DNA from: Anaspis maculata
Taxonomy: Eukaryota > Arthropoda > Insecta > Coleoptera > Scraptiidae
Assembly: GCA_949128115.1 (NCBI GenBank)
Contig: OX421961.1
Coordinates: forward strand, 129,893,050 to 129,957,049
DNA: 64,000 bases
Direction of reading: 5' to 3'
A program made the position numbers and the translations under genes. Below, piece by piece: positions 42,394 to 55,810 of this stretch. Numbering within the stretch: the stretch's first letter is position 1; each line of letters opens with the position of its first letter. A model generated the notes under the pieces. It did no database searches and was not told the DNA's origin. It worked only from the letters and a program-made list of their open reading frames with translations.

Positions 42394-44471
42394 TCCCTGG
42401 CTAACTCCTGAAATCATTTCTGAAGGAAAATATCTTCGCGAACTACATCACACATGCAAAATAATTGATGATAACACAAATTTAAAAGCACGCTATAAAT
42501 TTTTGAAGAGGCAGCACGAAAATAATATATTCTTTGCTAAAAAAAACCTATTTCGATAAAATGTTTCTTTCTTCAGATAATAAATCGCAGGTGTCATGGA
42601 ATATAATCAAGTCCAATACAACAACAAAGCCTCGCAAAAACTTACCAGACACCGTAAAAACACCAACAGGTGAACAGATAAGGGACCCACGTGCGATATC
42701 TAATGCCTTCAATAATTATTTTGTAAAATCGGTCAATGACCTTATTTCAGATATTTCCATAAGTCCTTGCAGCAATACGTCTCAATCCATTAAAAACTCA
42801 TTTTTCTTGTCGCCAGTTACTCATTCTGAGGTACTTGAAATAATGAAGACCACCGCAAAGAAAAATTCAGCCGGCTTAGACGGGGTTCCTTGTTCGTTGC
42901 TGTACAAGGTTGCCGACAACTTGGTTAGCATAATGACACATTTAATCAATGAATCCTTCAGTTCAGGATACTTTCCAACCCAATTAAAAACAGCCTTGAT
43001 CGTACCAATACATAAGAAAAACGACCTATTCTCCATGGAAAACTATCGCCCCATCGCGCTGCTATCTGCTTTCTCGAAAATATTCGAGAAAGCTTTTTTG
43101 AGTAAACTCATCCCTTTTATAGAAAAAAATAAGTTGATTTCCACTCGTCAGTTCGGTTTTGTAAAGGGACGTAATACCCAGGATGCGGTGTTTACATTTT
43201 ACAAAAACCTTTCAACACAACTGGAAAATAAATCAAAAGTTGGAGGGATTTTCTATGACCTGTCTAGGGCGTTCGATACCATAAACCACCATCTACTGCT
43301 TGATAAACTCTTCAAGTATGGTATTCGAGGACCGGCACACGACTGGCTGCACACATTTTTGTCAGAAAGATATCAAAGGGTTAAAGTTTGCGGTCAGGGA
43401 GACTATCACTTTTCGGGGAGAGTCAGGGTACCATTTGGAGTTCCTCAGGGTAGCGTCCTTGCCCCCATTCTTTTCATACTGTTCATTAACGACTTGATCC
43501 CTCGTCTGAGCCCTGTTTTTACAACTCTGTTTGCAGACGACACTTCCTGCGTCTTGTCTACAGACACCGTAACAAATCTCTTTGAATTAGCAAGAAATAA
43601 CGTCTGCCAAGTGTCCTCATGGTGTAAACAAAATGGCCTAGTGCTGAACTTACAAAAAACACAGTTCATCCAGTTCTCTCCAATAGGTCAAAACCTAAAC
43701 TTCAGTCTCTTCGTGCCAACTGAAAACAGACCACTGGTGGAGAGTAAATGTGTAAAATTTTTGGGCATAACACTGGATTCACACTTGTCGTGGGAAAACC
43801 ACATAAGCGAAATCATTAAAAAATTAGCTGTTAAAAACTTTGTTGTGTCGCAAATAAAAAAGAAAGTCAGCTTAGACATCGTAAAGACGGATTACTACAG
43901 TTGTATTCACTCCGTATTTAATTATGGTTTGCTTTGCTGGGGAAATGGCAGGGGATTTGACAGACTTTTCATCATGCAGAAGAAAATAATCCGGAATATA
44001 CTGAGCTTGAATTACAATGAGTCTTGTAGGGAACATTTCAGAAGTCACGGGTTTTTAACAGTCTATTCAATGTATATCCTCCAATGTGTCTGTAACGTTT
44101 TTGCCAATCGTGCATCTTCTCAGACGCGTGGTGATTTGAATCCATATCCTGTGAGAAACGCCGACAGTCTACATATCGCAAAAGCAAAAACCGCTCAAAT
44201 GAAAAAAAGTGCTGAGATTTTGTCGTTCAAGTTATACAATCACCTGCCGTTGGAGATTAGGACTGCGCGGTCTTTTACCGTTTTTAAATCTAGAGTCAAA
44301 CAACACTTACAAATGCATTGTTTCTACTCAATTCAAGAATTTTTTCTCCGGAGAACTGAGCAACATTTGTATGAAACTGTTATCTATATATATTTTTTTT
44401 TAAAGTGTTGTTCTGTCCCATTATTTTTACATTTATTTTTATTCTTATGTATATATGATGCGTATCTGTGA
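42394..44471 (+). pseudogene. LINE ORF2, reverse transcriptase part, one frameshift
   Basis: Resumes after the MITE (LTPEIISEGKYL), then loses frame by one extra A in an A8 run at 42539-42546. The long frame from there to 44471 holds the RT domain: NSAGLDGVPCSLL, ALIVPIHKK, NYRPIALLSAFSKIFEK, QFGFVKGRNTQDAV, YDLSRAFDTINH, GVPQGSVLAPILF and FADD (43530-43541, catalytic). It ends in a hydrophobic tail without RNase H. The only lesions seen in this part are the MITE and the A-run. Confidence 0.9.
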
Positions 44472-44551
44472 TATTTTACTGACAATTTCTTATACCTTGT
44501 GAGGTCAAACAAGAAAATAAAGATGATTATGATTATGATTATGATTATAAT

Positions 44552-44630
44552 CCGTACTACACTTCTGTAGCGAAAGTTGCCTAAAAACCATGATTTTAGG
44601 CAACATTCGCTGCATCAGAGTACTGCGGAA
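44552..44630. repeat. Short hairpin (about 78 bp) next to the LINE 3' end
   Basis: CCGTACTACACTTCTGTAGCGAAAGTTGCCTAAAA pairs with TTTTAGGCAACATTCGCTGCATCAGAGTACTGCGG with few mismatches and a loop of about 9 nt. It could be a miniature foldback element. Confidence 0.8.
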
Positions 44631-44639
44631 TGTATTTTA

Positions 44640-45490
44640 CTCCCAGGGACTTTTCTCACACGATTCAAGAATAGCGGCCCAGGGCTTCCAGTGCCAACCT
44701 CACGCCACCAAAACAACCAAACTTGGTATTTGCGCATGACAACTTCGACTTCTTGAATAACGGAAAGGGTGAATTTGGTTTTACATTTCCGGCTATAGAC
44801 ACTCGGGGTCGCGATATCCTTTCAAGCTTCAAGGGCAATTCAAAGTGAAAATAGGTCCAGCTCTCCACAAAGGCACCGGCCATATCCAATTCCTTCCAAA
44901 ACGGGCAAAAGATCACCATAGCCTAAAAAGAGCAATGCAAAAAGAATAGTCCAGAAAATAAGAGACGCAGCCTTTGAAAAGAGATTCATAATAGGAGGAG
45001 CCCCGCACACACCGGCTCACGAACTTAGATTGTAGGGAACAGGGGAAACAACAGAAAAGAGAGGGAGGAGTTCCCATCGCTCGCAAAAGTCACTCACACT
45101 CCTTTTTTCGGTGTCTAGACGCTGGGCCTAACCCTAACATAATCTATAACACTAACTGTTGGTCAAGGTTAGGGTTGCCAGATGCAAAAATTGGATTTCC
45201 AAGACATAAGCTTCAAAAAACCAGGACAGAAGCACAGTGGGCCAAATCATCATTCTAGCTGGACAAAAGTCGAGAAATGTAGGACACTGGGATTTGATAT
45301 ATATTCTTTTGATTCTATTCCCAATACCTGTAGTGTCTTATAAATCATAGTAGACAAGTACTGAAACCAATGCAACGACTTAAACAGATCAGCAAACATT
45401 GATGTACCATTTATTCAGAAATAAGGTTTATCGAAATTTGAACGAGCTCAGCTCAAAAACTGTAATACATTTTTGAAAAGTGGCTTCATT
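44640..45490. other. Unassigned stretch
   Basis: A minus-strand frame of 84 codons (44919-44665) shows no recognised domain. A lone GGGTTGCCAGAT motif at 45170 matches the end of the hAT-like element at 52279 and may be a solo fragment. Otherwise nothing visible. Confidence 0.35.
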
Positions 45491-45497
45491 TCATGAA

Positions 45498-45882
45498 ATG
45501 GACGTCCATAACAGAGGTAAGTTGGTCTTCTTCATCAGAAGTTCATGTATATTTCACTCTTTCTGGTCCACATTAACTTTATGACTCACGTTCAGAAAAT
45601 GTTTGTCAAACTTTGGAAGCTTGTTACAAAAAACTTCCACGAGTTACCAATGATTCTCTTGTTTTACTGAACAGATCGATCCTTTCTGATCATGTGTACA
45701 AAAAATTGGCTGCCAGTTACTGCCTAAACCATTTTTTCATGGCCATGCGTGTTGAAATCGAAATACGAGATAATTTCTACAAAACTGATCATAATTTAAT
45801 AAAACTTTGTGATATTGTAGCTCATGAGAACTACTTTGAAAAAAAGTATAACACTTGGGCAAGCTCCATCAATTCTATTTGA
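45498..45882 (+). CDS. Possible small two-exon gene, 101 codons, unknown function
   Basis: ATG at 45498 opens a 19-nt exon (MDVHNR plus one base) ending GAG|GTAAGT. A 79-nt intron ends at TTCAG (45595), and exon 2 (45596-45882) continues in phase to TGA. The total is 306 nt, an exact multiple of three. The predicted acidic/basic, helix-prone protein starts MDVHNRENVCQTLEACYKKL and contains Cys at several positions. No signal peptide or domain is recognised. The donor is strong, the acceptor tract weak. Against it: no close AATAAA and high AT. The phase fit could be luck. Confidence 0.35.
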
Positions 45883-46700
45883 TGCACTAGTCAAAAACAA
45901 ATTCCAAAATTTTTTTCAATTTTTTTTTCAATTTTACAAAATAATTTTGATTTTTTCAAAAATTGCAGGTAGTTATTTTGAAGTACTAAAAATATCAAAC
46001 ATAAATCTGTTTTTAGAATTTCTGTAGCATGAATGGTGCCCTCCGAAACACATTTTTAAAATCTCTCTTTGTTATTTGCCGCCCGCTGCAGCTGTTCTCC
46101 GCGATGAGTCATTCATGATATAGGTAGTGATCACTTTCTGCTCATATGGTGTTATGATGTTTTCTGAGAAATAGGCGATGTAAATAGCAGTAGTAAAGAT
46201 TTGTGACATCGTGGTATTACGCTGATATATTTCGTTGCTACGATTTTTGAAATTGTAATTTTTTTTCAAGTTGATTATTTTTCTCACGTGATCACACTAT
46301 CTAGATCTACAATCTACTGATACTCCAACATACTCATATCTGATTATAAAGGGACAAACATTGTAAAGTCATATTGCAATTGCAAAACAATAGGCTGCAC
46401 AAATGTGTATATGTTTTTGAAACTAATACACTGGAAGTAAATAACAAAACCGCAAAGAACTACTACTACTAGTCCTACTCCGTCTGAAGTCTATTTGTCT
46501 GTCTGTCCGTCCGTTTGAGTCCTGTGTGGATATCTGTCTGTTTGTTTGTGTGTCTGGCTGCCTGTGTGGTTATCTTCGTGAATGATCTCAGCTCATTTGA
46601 TTTTTGTTGAAATCGTTCCATTAGAATGCACTTGTTTCGTATAAAATTCGTATTACGTATTGTAATGTAACGTAGTTTATCCTGGTCACGGCACCATTTC
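45883..46700. other. AT-rich stretch without recognised features
   Basis: Contains a simple-sequence patch of GTCTGTCTGTCCGTCC type at 46490-46565. The minus-strand frame across it (46768-46475) is low-complexity and not supported as a gene. Confidence 0.4.
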
Positions 46701-49700
46701 TGTAGTGTATCCTCGATCGTTGCGATGTTCGGCTGTGATCGTCGTTCTTGACGTTGTTTACATTTCACCTAAGTTGTGTTGTTGGGTTCTTACTCGAGAT
46801 GAGAATGTGTCGTGGGGGATGAGGTTTGATTCTTGAATGAAACGCGAAGGAATAAATGCAAGCAAAATGAATGTTTATTGGAAATCAATGGCAAAGGTTT
46901 TGAATGAATTTGTTTCTTTTCTCAAAACACCTAACAACAAGGAATTGACAGTGATAAAATGACACTACAAAACACAGAACAAGAGAAATCATTACAAATT
47001 AATTGACAATGCAGGAATTTACAACAATGAAATGAACACAAAATCAGATTAACAAAACAAACCAAGAAATCATGAAACTCGTTAAACTGTCAATTTAATC
47101 GCAAAAGAAAAAGTGACGTATTCGCTGACAGGCACACCTGGGAAGAACACGTCAAAGAAACCCCTGCGTATAGCCTGGTTGATAGCTGAAAAATCCCTTC
47201 CCAAATGATCTGAACAAAAGTCAAGTGTGAATGAGTCATGATGAAATGACAGAGAAGTCACTCCAGTGATGCATTGATCAAGTCAGCGTGAATCGGTGCT
47301 TGAACCTCTTTGAAAGTTTGTTTCGTTTACAAGTTATTTACGTAACAACAGAAGGAAACTCGCAAAGCAATTAATTTCACATTTTACAAACAAAAGAAGA
47401 CAAATTGATAAATGAGTAAACAATGAAGAAACGATCGGTAAACAAGTTAATGAATCAGCAAGAAACAAACGATAAGTAATGGTGTAGATAAACGAACAAG
47501 AAACAAACGATAAGTAAAGGTGTAGGTAAATAAACAAGAAACAAATAAGAGATAAACAGGTAGATAAATAAACAAGAGACAGGTGAGAGATAAATGAGTA
47601 GAGAGCTTGGGGTTGGTCATACTCTTTGTAAGCAATTGGAAGGAAGAAGTATCTAGAACGCATTCGCCCAAAATTCCCCAGAAGTTACCCATCGCAAACC
47701 CCACAGATACATACTCACATACAAAACAGAACAATGGTTAGTAAACAGTACAAGAAATAACAGTAAATACAAGAAAATCGACTCGAGCCAACTAGTGCAA
47801 GCGGTACACCAGGATTATTAAAAAAAAGTGGCATTTGATGATACAAGCAAGCCACTTTGCATATTTGTTGTCTACACTCATTAGAAAAATTTGACCCGCA
47901 GTTCCTAAAAATTCACCCCTTGGGACCCGAGATTTGGGGAGGGGGAGGGAATACTATAAAAAAATACCAAACTTTTTCATCCAAACCTGCTGAGGCGTGT
48001 TTGGTGTCAAAACTATATAACTCAGACCTCCTCGATACAATGACAATGTCAAAACTCTCGTGCGGTCACCGGAAGTCGAGTTAAATCGTCATCTTTGAAA
48101 ATTATAGCTGAAGGTCAAAATTACAGAGTAAGCGTCAATTACTCATATGTTTGGTATCGATTCTTAGGTTTTCGGGGCCGGTGAGGACGTGTGAAATGAA
48201 ACAAAAACGATTGGGTACACCGTTCGCCCATATGGTCTACCCATGGGCCCAGAAGTCAGGCAAGCGAGAAAAATCCTACAAATTTTCGAAAATAGAAGTG
48301 AAATAATAATGTGAAATAGCTCCAGTCTGTACTTGGTGATGATGCTGTATCAGCTGTCCTATGTGAGATTCATGATGTTCACCTGTGAGCTGTCAAAAAT
48401 CCAAAATGGCGCCCATTTAAAACACTCAGGGGAATAATTTATCGTGATTTTCTTTAGAAAGCTCCTACGTGTCACTAGCTAAGCACATGTTGTTCATCAG
48501 TGAACAACGACTAAGAAAGGTCCTCACACTATTGGTGGTATCTTGCATCGTTTAAAAGATATCCGCCGCGAAACTGTTTCGGAACCGTTTTTGGACAATA
48601 GATTGAATACTTGAATAGAAGGAAAAACTTTGCATGTAGAATTGGAATAACCGACCTAAAGATATTTGCTTTGTTTCATGTAGTCATGTTTTATGGTTTA
48701 GATTGCGTGATCTGTCATTTCTGGTATATGGAGGGTCATAAATCCAAGATGTCCGCCGCTGTAGGGTTATTCAGAAAATTTCATGCTAACTGTGTCCAAA
48801 AGCGGAGAGGGGGGCGGAAAAACTCAAACATGGAAGGTCTACAAACGATAGGTTGATGCATTTGATCCAAAGTGCAGAATATCGAAAATGCAAGAGATTC
48901 AAAACGCAAAATATCTAAATTAAGTACAAAAATCGACAGTACAAAAGAGCTGAAATTCGAAAGATCTATAGCACAATTCGTACAATGTAGAAAATTTCAA
49001 AAATATAATGGTTTTGAGTTTAGGTACTCCCTTTTCTTCAAATCCACCAATGAGAAAGTTGCTTTTTTTGACTCACGAGTTGAGGAGCTGGCTTTTGACT
49101 CAAGTTGCCTCCTCACCAAACCTATCAAAAGGAGTTGGTTTTTGACTCAGATTCCTCCTTTCCAGACCCACCAGATGAAAATTGCTCAATGATTCAGGTT
49201 TCCTTTATCTTTTCAGACCCTCTAGATATGTAAGTATAATAAGTCTTGCTTAGTAAGTTTGAACAAAAAGAGTAAACTCGAGTCAAAAAGCAGCTTCTCA
49301 TCTGATGGACTTAGCACAAATGGAGGAAACTCAAGTCAAGAAGCATTTCCTGATCCAGTGGATCTGAAAAGAAGGAGGAAACTTGTGACCCTTTCTATTT
49401 TCGGTGGTTTGTATTCATATTTTGGACCTACTGTATATTAGACATACTAGATTTACATCTTAGGTACTGTAACCTTTTGTATTTTAAATATCTCGCGTTT
49501 TGGATCAAACGCATTAGATATTTTCTTAGATTTTTTGTAATTGGATCTTTTTTCCGCCACTCTATTTCCTCCTGTTTTTTGCAACAGTGCAACATTATTG
49601 AATAAACGGTGGCAGAGCGAAAGATTTTTTTATTGGTTTTTATCATGTAGGTGTCATTTTTCAATTAAAATTTCAACGTAAGTACATTTTTACTTTAGAT

Positions 49701-51645
49701 AGGTAGGTAGGTAGTTAGTATATCTCTCAAATTATTGAAGAAATAAAAATGTGAGGAACTCTTTAGAAATATATAAGTAATGTACAGGGTGCGGTAGATA
49801 ATTATTATTTATCGAAATCCAACAATAAAGTTGATATGAAATTTTTAAACTCACAGAGGCGGACATCTTGGATTCATGACCCTTTATACATAGACCAGGA
49901 ATGACAGATCACGCAATCCAAACTATAAAACATGACTACATATAACAAAATAAATATCTCTAGGTCGGTTATTTCGATTCTACATGCATAGTTTTTCTTA
50001 CTATTCAAGTATTCAATCTATTGTCCAAAAACGGTTCCGAAACAGTTTCGCGGCGGATATCTTTTAAACGATGCAAGATACCACCAATAGTGTGAGGAGC
50101 TTTCTTAGTCGTTGTTCACTGATGAACAACATGTGCTTAGCTAGTGATACGTAGGAGCTTTCTAAAGGAAATCACGATTAATTATTCCCTTGAGTGTTTT
50201 AAATGGGCGCCATTTTGGATTTTTGACAGCTCACAGGTGAACATTATGAATCTCACATAGAACAGCTGATACAGCATCATCACCAAGTACAGACTGGAGC
50301 TATTTCACATTATTATTTCACTTCTATTTTCGAAAATTTGTAGGATTTTTCTCACTTGCCTGACTGCTGGGCCCATGGGTAGACCATATGGGCGAACGGT
50401 GTACCCAATGGTTCTTGTTTCATTTCATACGTCTTCAGTGACCCCGAAAACCTAAGAATCGATACCCAACATATGGGTAATTGACGCTCACTTTGTAATT
50501 TTGACCTTCAGCTCTAATTTTCAAAGATGACGACTTAACTCGACTTCCGGTGACCGCACGAGAGTTTTGACATTGTCATAGTATCGAAGAGGTCTGAGTT
50601 ATATAGTTTTGACACCAAACACGCATCAGCAGGTTTGGATGAAAAAGTTTGGTATTTTTTTGAAGTATTCCCTCCCCCTCCCCAAATCTCGGGTCCTAAA
50701 GGATAAATTTTTAGGAACTGCGGGTCAAATTTTTCTTATGGGTTTAGACAACAAATATGCGAAGTGGCTTGCTTGTATCATCAAATGCCACTTTTTTTTG
50801 CGTACCGCTAGCACTAAACCTGTGGCCCTCTCTTCGTCGTTTTACATAATTTCCCCCCCCCCAAATAAGGAAAGGTTAGTAGATTCAACAAGGCAGATTC
50901 ATACGGGCAGGTGGGACCCCCCCCCCTGGACACGGAGAAGCGTGCAAGTCTCTCTTTCCTTCCTTAACTTTCATGTATAACCCGGCATTGAACAATGAAA
51001 TGAGAATGAATCATCAAAAGTACTGTTCTCTACTTAGCGGCTGATTTGGGCGTAGCAGAGTTTCTTTTTGTCGTCTTACTGTTTGTGACGTAACTTGTGG
51101 AAAGAAACAATTAATGAAACCTCGAAGTACGCGCGATAGCTCGGCCTTGAGGTCACGTCATGAGTGCACAAAAAGCACACCCACTAGATTTACGGCTGTT
51201 GCCGTCAACATTAAGATCATTTGGGAGTAGATAAATTACACAAAATTCAAAGCTGTGCGAAGCACCTTGATTTCAAAAGGGAAAAACTGCGGGTTATGCA
51301 AGCCCGTTGAGAACAAGAGAACAAAGAGTTTCGGGTTATGTACAATAATTTCGCGGACAAAATAGGTATCGAAATGCATGATTTGGTGAGTGGATGGAAG
51401 CCAAAATTACGATACAATAATAAGTGAAAAACTAACTTTAAATACGAAAAAACGACACACACCGGAGCACTTGAAATCACGTGTTTCGCACCACAGCTGA
51501 TTCTCCTCTCCGTCTGCCCGGTCTCGGCCGGTTCCGCCTAGCGCAGCGCCATCTCCCTCTCCCCGCGGCAAACGCTACGAACGTCAACGACCGTACCTAC
51601 TTCAGGTACCAACGTATAAACAAAACAAAGGGGGAATACCACAGT
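46700..51645. repeat. 2-kb dispersed repeat, copy 2, split by an insertion
   Basis: Left part 46700-47792 matches 3300-4445 and right part 50817-51645 matches 4446-5265. The 3.0-kb element between them interrupts the ACTCGAGCYAACCTGTGG motif, which is intact in copy 1. The copies differ by scattered substitutions and small indels. Confidence 0.85.
47793..50816. mobile_element. 3.0-kb foldback element with 3-bp duplication (TAG...CTA class)
   Basis: The ends TAGTGCNAGCGGTAC are inverted and flanked by AAC on both sides (47790-47792, 50817-50819). The empty site is seen in the other copy of the host repeat. The terminal inverted repeats run nearly 1 kb (47793-48760 against 49855-50816). The 1.1-kb middle (48760-49855) has no transposase-like frame, only repeated TTGACTCA-type and CCTCC motifs and an internal TACAGGGTG motif at 49784. 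Confidence 0.88.
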
Positions 51646-52270
51646 ATCGTAGTACGATACGCGTTTGAGTGTCGAAAGGTGACCAGTACCCAAGAACCGT
51701 TGATGGTAAAAAAAGTCATGGCATTTCAACTTTCTCGAATGGGTATGCTCCTACAAGCCCGCAAATCGATGATCTCAGGCAGTAAAAGTTTGATATAGAA
51801 GTCAGTCAATTTTGTTTTTATTTTGTCAGTCCAATATGTCCTTGTACTTGAAAATAGTATTGTGTGTCCGTTTAAGCTGAGAATTTCTCCCCAAACAAAA
51901 TTGTTTGTTGATTGGTCTGTATGGCTTCCTGTATGGTCTTTTGTTTTGCCGACTTAGAACATTTCACCTTGATGATAGTACCATTCTGATGAGGAAGAAG
52001 CCCCGCCTGGCGATTCCGCAAGATATTCATGGGTCGGGTCCACAAACAGGCCTCATAGTTCAACTTTATTCCGTTGAGTTCAGTTCTAATCAAACCATAC
52101 AACTTTTTTCTTATGGTGCGATTCTCTAAAAAAATACGTTCCATAAAGTCTCTGTTACGTTGTTATTTATTACCCAGGCAACAGCCAATTGCCGACACGG
52201 ATTTTTACACAACAGAGCGTTTATGGAATGTTATTTTTTACAGAATAGCACTATTTCATCTTTTTTTCTA
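51646..52270. other. Unassigned stretch
   Basis: No gene, repeat or domain recognised between the 2-kb repeat and the hAT-like element. Confidence 0.35.
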
Positions 52271-52278
52271 TTTTGAAC

Positions 52279-54157
52279 TAGGGTTGCCAGATTTTTGAAA
52301 ATCAAAATCGGGACATAAGAATTCCTGAACAAAAATAGCGAGAACACAATTTCAAGGTGCGAGCGAAGTGAAATTTTTTTGAGATAATAATAATGCTAAT
52401 AATAATACAAAAAAAAACATAATTTAAAGTGGCATTTTTCAATTTTTTTACTTCAGCATTTAGCAAATTCATACTAACGAGTGATCGAATAAATTTCTCC
52501 TCAAGTCGCCTTTGATTACTGAAGATCTGGCGAAAAACATATCAAGCGAGGACATCAAGACCCATAGGTACCTTGAGAGGAGAAATTTGTTCGATGACTC
52601 CGTACTTACGTCCCTAAAAACCCATTGCATCTTGCATCATTCAGAGAATCTTCAATCTTTACCGTTGTTAATTGTTAGAAACCCTGTTCAAAAGTTTTTA
52701 TAAGTATTTTATATTACAACTTCACCAATCAAAATCTGTCAGGTAAAGTAGATATCTCACTCGATCGCATGTCTGGTGCAATGAAACCTTTTCTTCATTT
52801 CTTTGTAATTTTCAAGTACATAATACAATCCTCTCCTGTGAATAAATTTTGTGATACAGTCGCAACTAAACTGCTCAACAACTGAAATGACGGTATCGAA
52901 AATTTTGCCTTTTTTCAAAATTACGTAACTCTGGATCGACACAACCGATTTTGAATTTGTTTTCACAGTTTTTTAGATCCATTTTCCAGCAATCCATTCA
53001 ATTGACGAGATTTTGTCTTTAATTTCAATTACTTTTTTTACAGGGTGGAATATGAAATGCTGCAAAATTGTGCTGAGTTCTACCGATCCCCGTTTCTGTG
53101 AAAAAAAATTCCCTTGAACTCTAATGAATTATTCATGAAGCTTGATGGCTAATCTCGGAATGGTCTTTGAATTTTCCAGATCAGAAGTCTAACAATGACG
53201 ATATGATTTTTTTTTTACTTTCCTGACCCACCAAAATCTGGTCAGGGGATGAAAAGTTGGAAAATTTGCAGTTTTTCCAGAGAAGAAAACTCGAGAACCG
53301 TGGGTCCGATTTCGGAAATTTTTCCTTTAAAACCAAATTCAATCTTTTCTCCAACTTTTATCTCCAGCATGTCTGCATCTTAAATGAATATTTCGTGCGG
53401 CTCATCGCATGTCGAAGTTTGCACTGCAGTTTACTCAAATTCACGGAATGTGCAAATTTCATTTTGAAAAAATTACCGGTGAGAAACCTAAACCGTATTG
53501 ATTTTGAAAATAGGTCTACACTTTGGAAATGGTCTTAATTGTCATAGGGGACCTCAAAAGGGATATGTCTGTCGAAATCTCGTGAATAATTTTCAGCGCG
53601 TTCACAATACCCTCCTCGTTGGGTGGTGGGTTGGGAAAGTGAAAAAAATCATATCGTCATTGTTGAACTTCTGATCTGGAAAACTCAAAAATGGTTTCCG
53701 GATTACACATCAGGCTTCATGAATAATTCATTAAAATTTAAAAAAAAAAAATTCACAGAAACGGGGATCGGTGGAACTTAGCACAATTTTGTAACGTTTT
53801 ACAATCCAACCTGTAAAAAAAAATTTTCAAATTATAAACCAAATCTCGTAAATGAAATGGCTTGCTTAACGATGGATCTAAAAAACTGTGAAAACAAATT
53901 CAAAATCGGTTGTGTTAATCCAAAGTTACGTCATTTTGAGAAAGGGCAAAATTTTCGATACCGTCATTCCAGTTGTTGAGCTGTTTAGTTGAACGTTTGG
54001 TTTCAAAATTGCTTGATTCAGAAAAATAAAAATGAAATATCAGAGCGTTATAGACGAAACTGAAAAAATCGGGACATTTCAGTGAGCTGGCGGGACGCGG
54101 AACATACAAATTAAAAGCGGGACAGTCCCGCCTAAATCGGGACGTCTGGCAACCCTA
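52279..54157. mobile_element. hAT-like element, 1879 bp, TAGGGTTGCCAGA termini
   Basis: The inverted ends TAGGGTTGCCAGA / TCTGGCAACCCTA are flanked by an 8-bp near-identical duplication, TTTTGAAC / TCTTGAAC. A large internal inverted repeat (about 52855-53240 against 53610-53995) surrounds a loop near 53400 and carries a TTACAGGGTGGAATATG motif on its left arm with a degraded mirror. No transposase frame is recognisable. Confidence 0.8.
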
Positions 54158-54165
54158 TCTTGAAC

Positions 54166-55810
54166 GGTAAGGCCGCTATGAGATAATTACGCTAGGATCG
54201 ACCACCTGTATCTTCCCATAGCTTCCAGTTACTGGGTTCAATGCCTGTTCTAAATTTTCATTAGAATCAAAGATTGAAATTGGCTGCTCCCAATGGGCGA
54301 CAGACTGCTGAGATAAGATGCTTGTACTTGCACCAGGGTGCACCGTTGGTATATGGCTGAACTTTTTTTTTGAATTTTTGAATGTTTCAAGAATTTGATT
54401 TTAACAAAAATTAGTTTCAGTTATTTTGTGAGCTGCAGTTTCCTATAACATTTGAAAAGTATACGTCTCTGTAACTGTTACTTTTTGATTCACAGGCCAA
54501 CTTGACGAATAGCGTTTTCCATCTCTCCTTATAAACATTTTGTGCATAAAACAGAAAACAAAATAAAGCCTCCTACTGTACTTTTTTCTTCTTTATAGTA
54601 GTTTTTCACTCATCTTACTTATTTATTTCTGGAGTACATTCCAATTAAATCGAGTGACGAAGCTATTAGTAATTAAAATTGAAAAAGTAACCGATAAGGT
54701 ATTGCCCAGTTGCTTGTTACACTGTTGGGATTTTCTACAGGACTGGAGATATACAGTCCAGGCATTAATTCTGCAAAAAACGACAGAGCTCTAATTTCTC
54801 GCGGACTATAAATATTGTATGATGATACAGGACGGGAACCGCTTGCAGGTGGCGGCGGGCGGCACGTGGTGAACTTCAAAGGGAAATATTCAAAATTGAT
54901 TTCGGTCTATACTATTCATGATATTTAAATTTTGAAGAAAGGTTAATATACAATATTCATCAGAGAATAAAGTGACTACCTTAGATTAAAAAAACAATAA
55001 TAAAATTTGAGAAAATCAAAAAAATTTTTCCAAAAAATACAAAAATTCAAATTTTTGACTACAGCATCAAATAGTTATATATTCTAAATATAATAACGTT
55101 TGAATTTTTAAAATCGGTCCATTGAGTTCATTTTGAGAATGTTATTAGTTTCCGCGCCATCTCGCGTCTCAGAAACACATTATTTTATCGTCCCCTTTAG
55201 CCTTAATCTATCATCTGTTTCTCTTTCGCTTTCCTATCGCTTTTCGCTCTGCAGCTAATCCTCAGTCTGCTTCAGCCTGGACCAGTCAGATTGGTCGAAA
55301 TTTGAATTTGGGCCAATCGCGTGGCCTGATCGCTTGCAAAATGCCGATCGATAAATCGATGGCACCAACAACAGTGCCATAAAATCACTAGGATTTGGTA
55401 ACTTACTAGCATCTGTGCTTACTAGAGATCTGACAGTTCTGACACTAGCGACCGTTATAAAATGCTGAAAGCCTGTTGCAGTGTCTTTGTCTCTGGTTGC
55501 AGATTCCAGCGGGCAGATTCCAGAGACGTATGTGAAGTTAGCTCCTGGGAGCCAGCTCCTCGGAGCTGGCGTCCTGAAGCTAGCTCCTAATTACAGCGGA
55601 CCAAACAAATTTTGATTATGTTGTCAGAAAACGCGTTTTCGCTGGACATAACACCAGAAATAAGATGTCATCACTTACGACATGCTTACGACGACGCATG
55701 ATGGGTGATCGATCACGCGAGAATTCCCCTATACTGGAGATTTCTTCTTTGAGAACAATTTTTCCCATCTATTTCAAAATTGAAAATTATGATATTTGCA
55801 ACTTTTAAAA
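54166..55810. other. Unassigned stretch
   Basis: No supported coding region. There is a local imperfect palindrome around GGAGCCAGCTCC / GGAGCTGGC (55545-55590). A solitary TACAGGGTGTCGCAG motif lies at 55814. Confidence 0.35.

Larger units (their letters stand above)
40692..44550 (+). mobile_element. 5'-truncated non-LTR retrotransposon (CR1/Jockey-like LINE)
   Basis: Carries the end of ORF1, an APE-type endonuclease and a reverse transcriptase, and ends in an AATAAAGATGATTATGATTATGATTAT tail, a (GATTAT)n 3' microsatellite typical of some LINE clades. No RNase H domain. The 5' end is truncated within ORF1 where it joins the repeat at 40691. No clear target duplication seen. Confidence 0.9.

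Noticed and set aside
44665..44919. 84-codon minus-strand frame as an upstream exon of the gene at 39445
   Set aside because: An acceptor-like site precedes it but no matching donor or protein similarity is evident.
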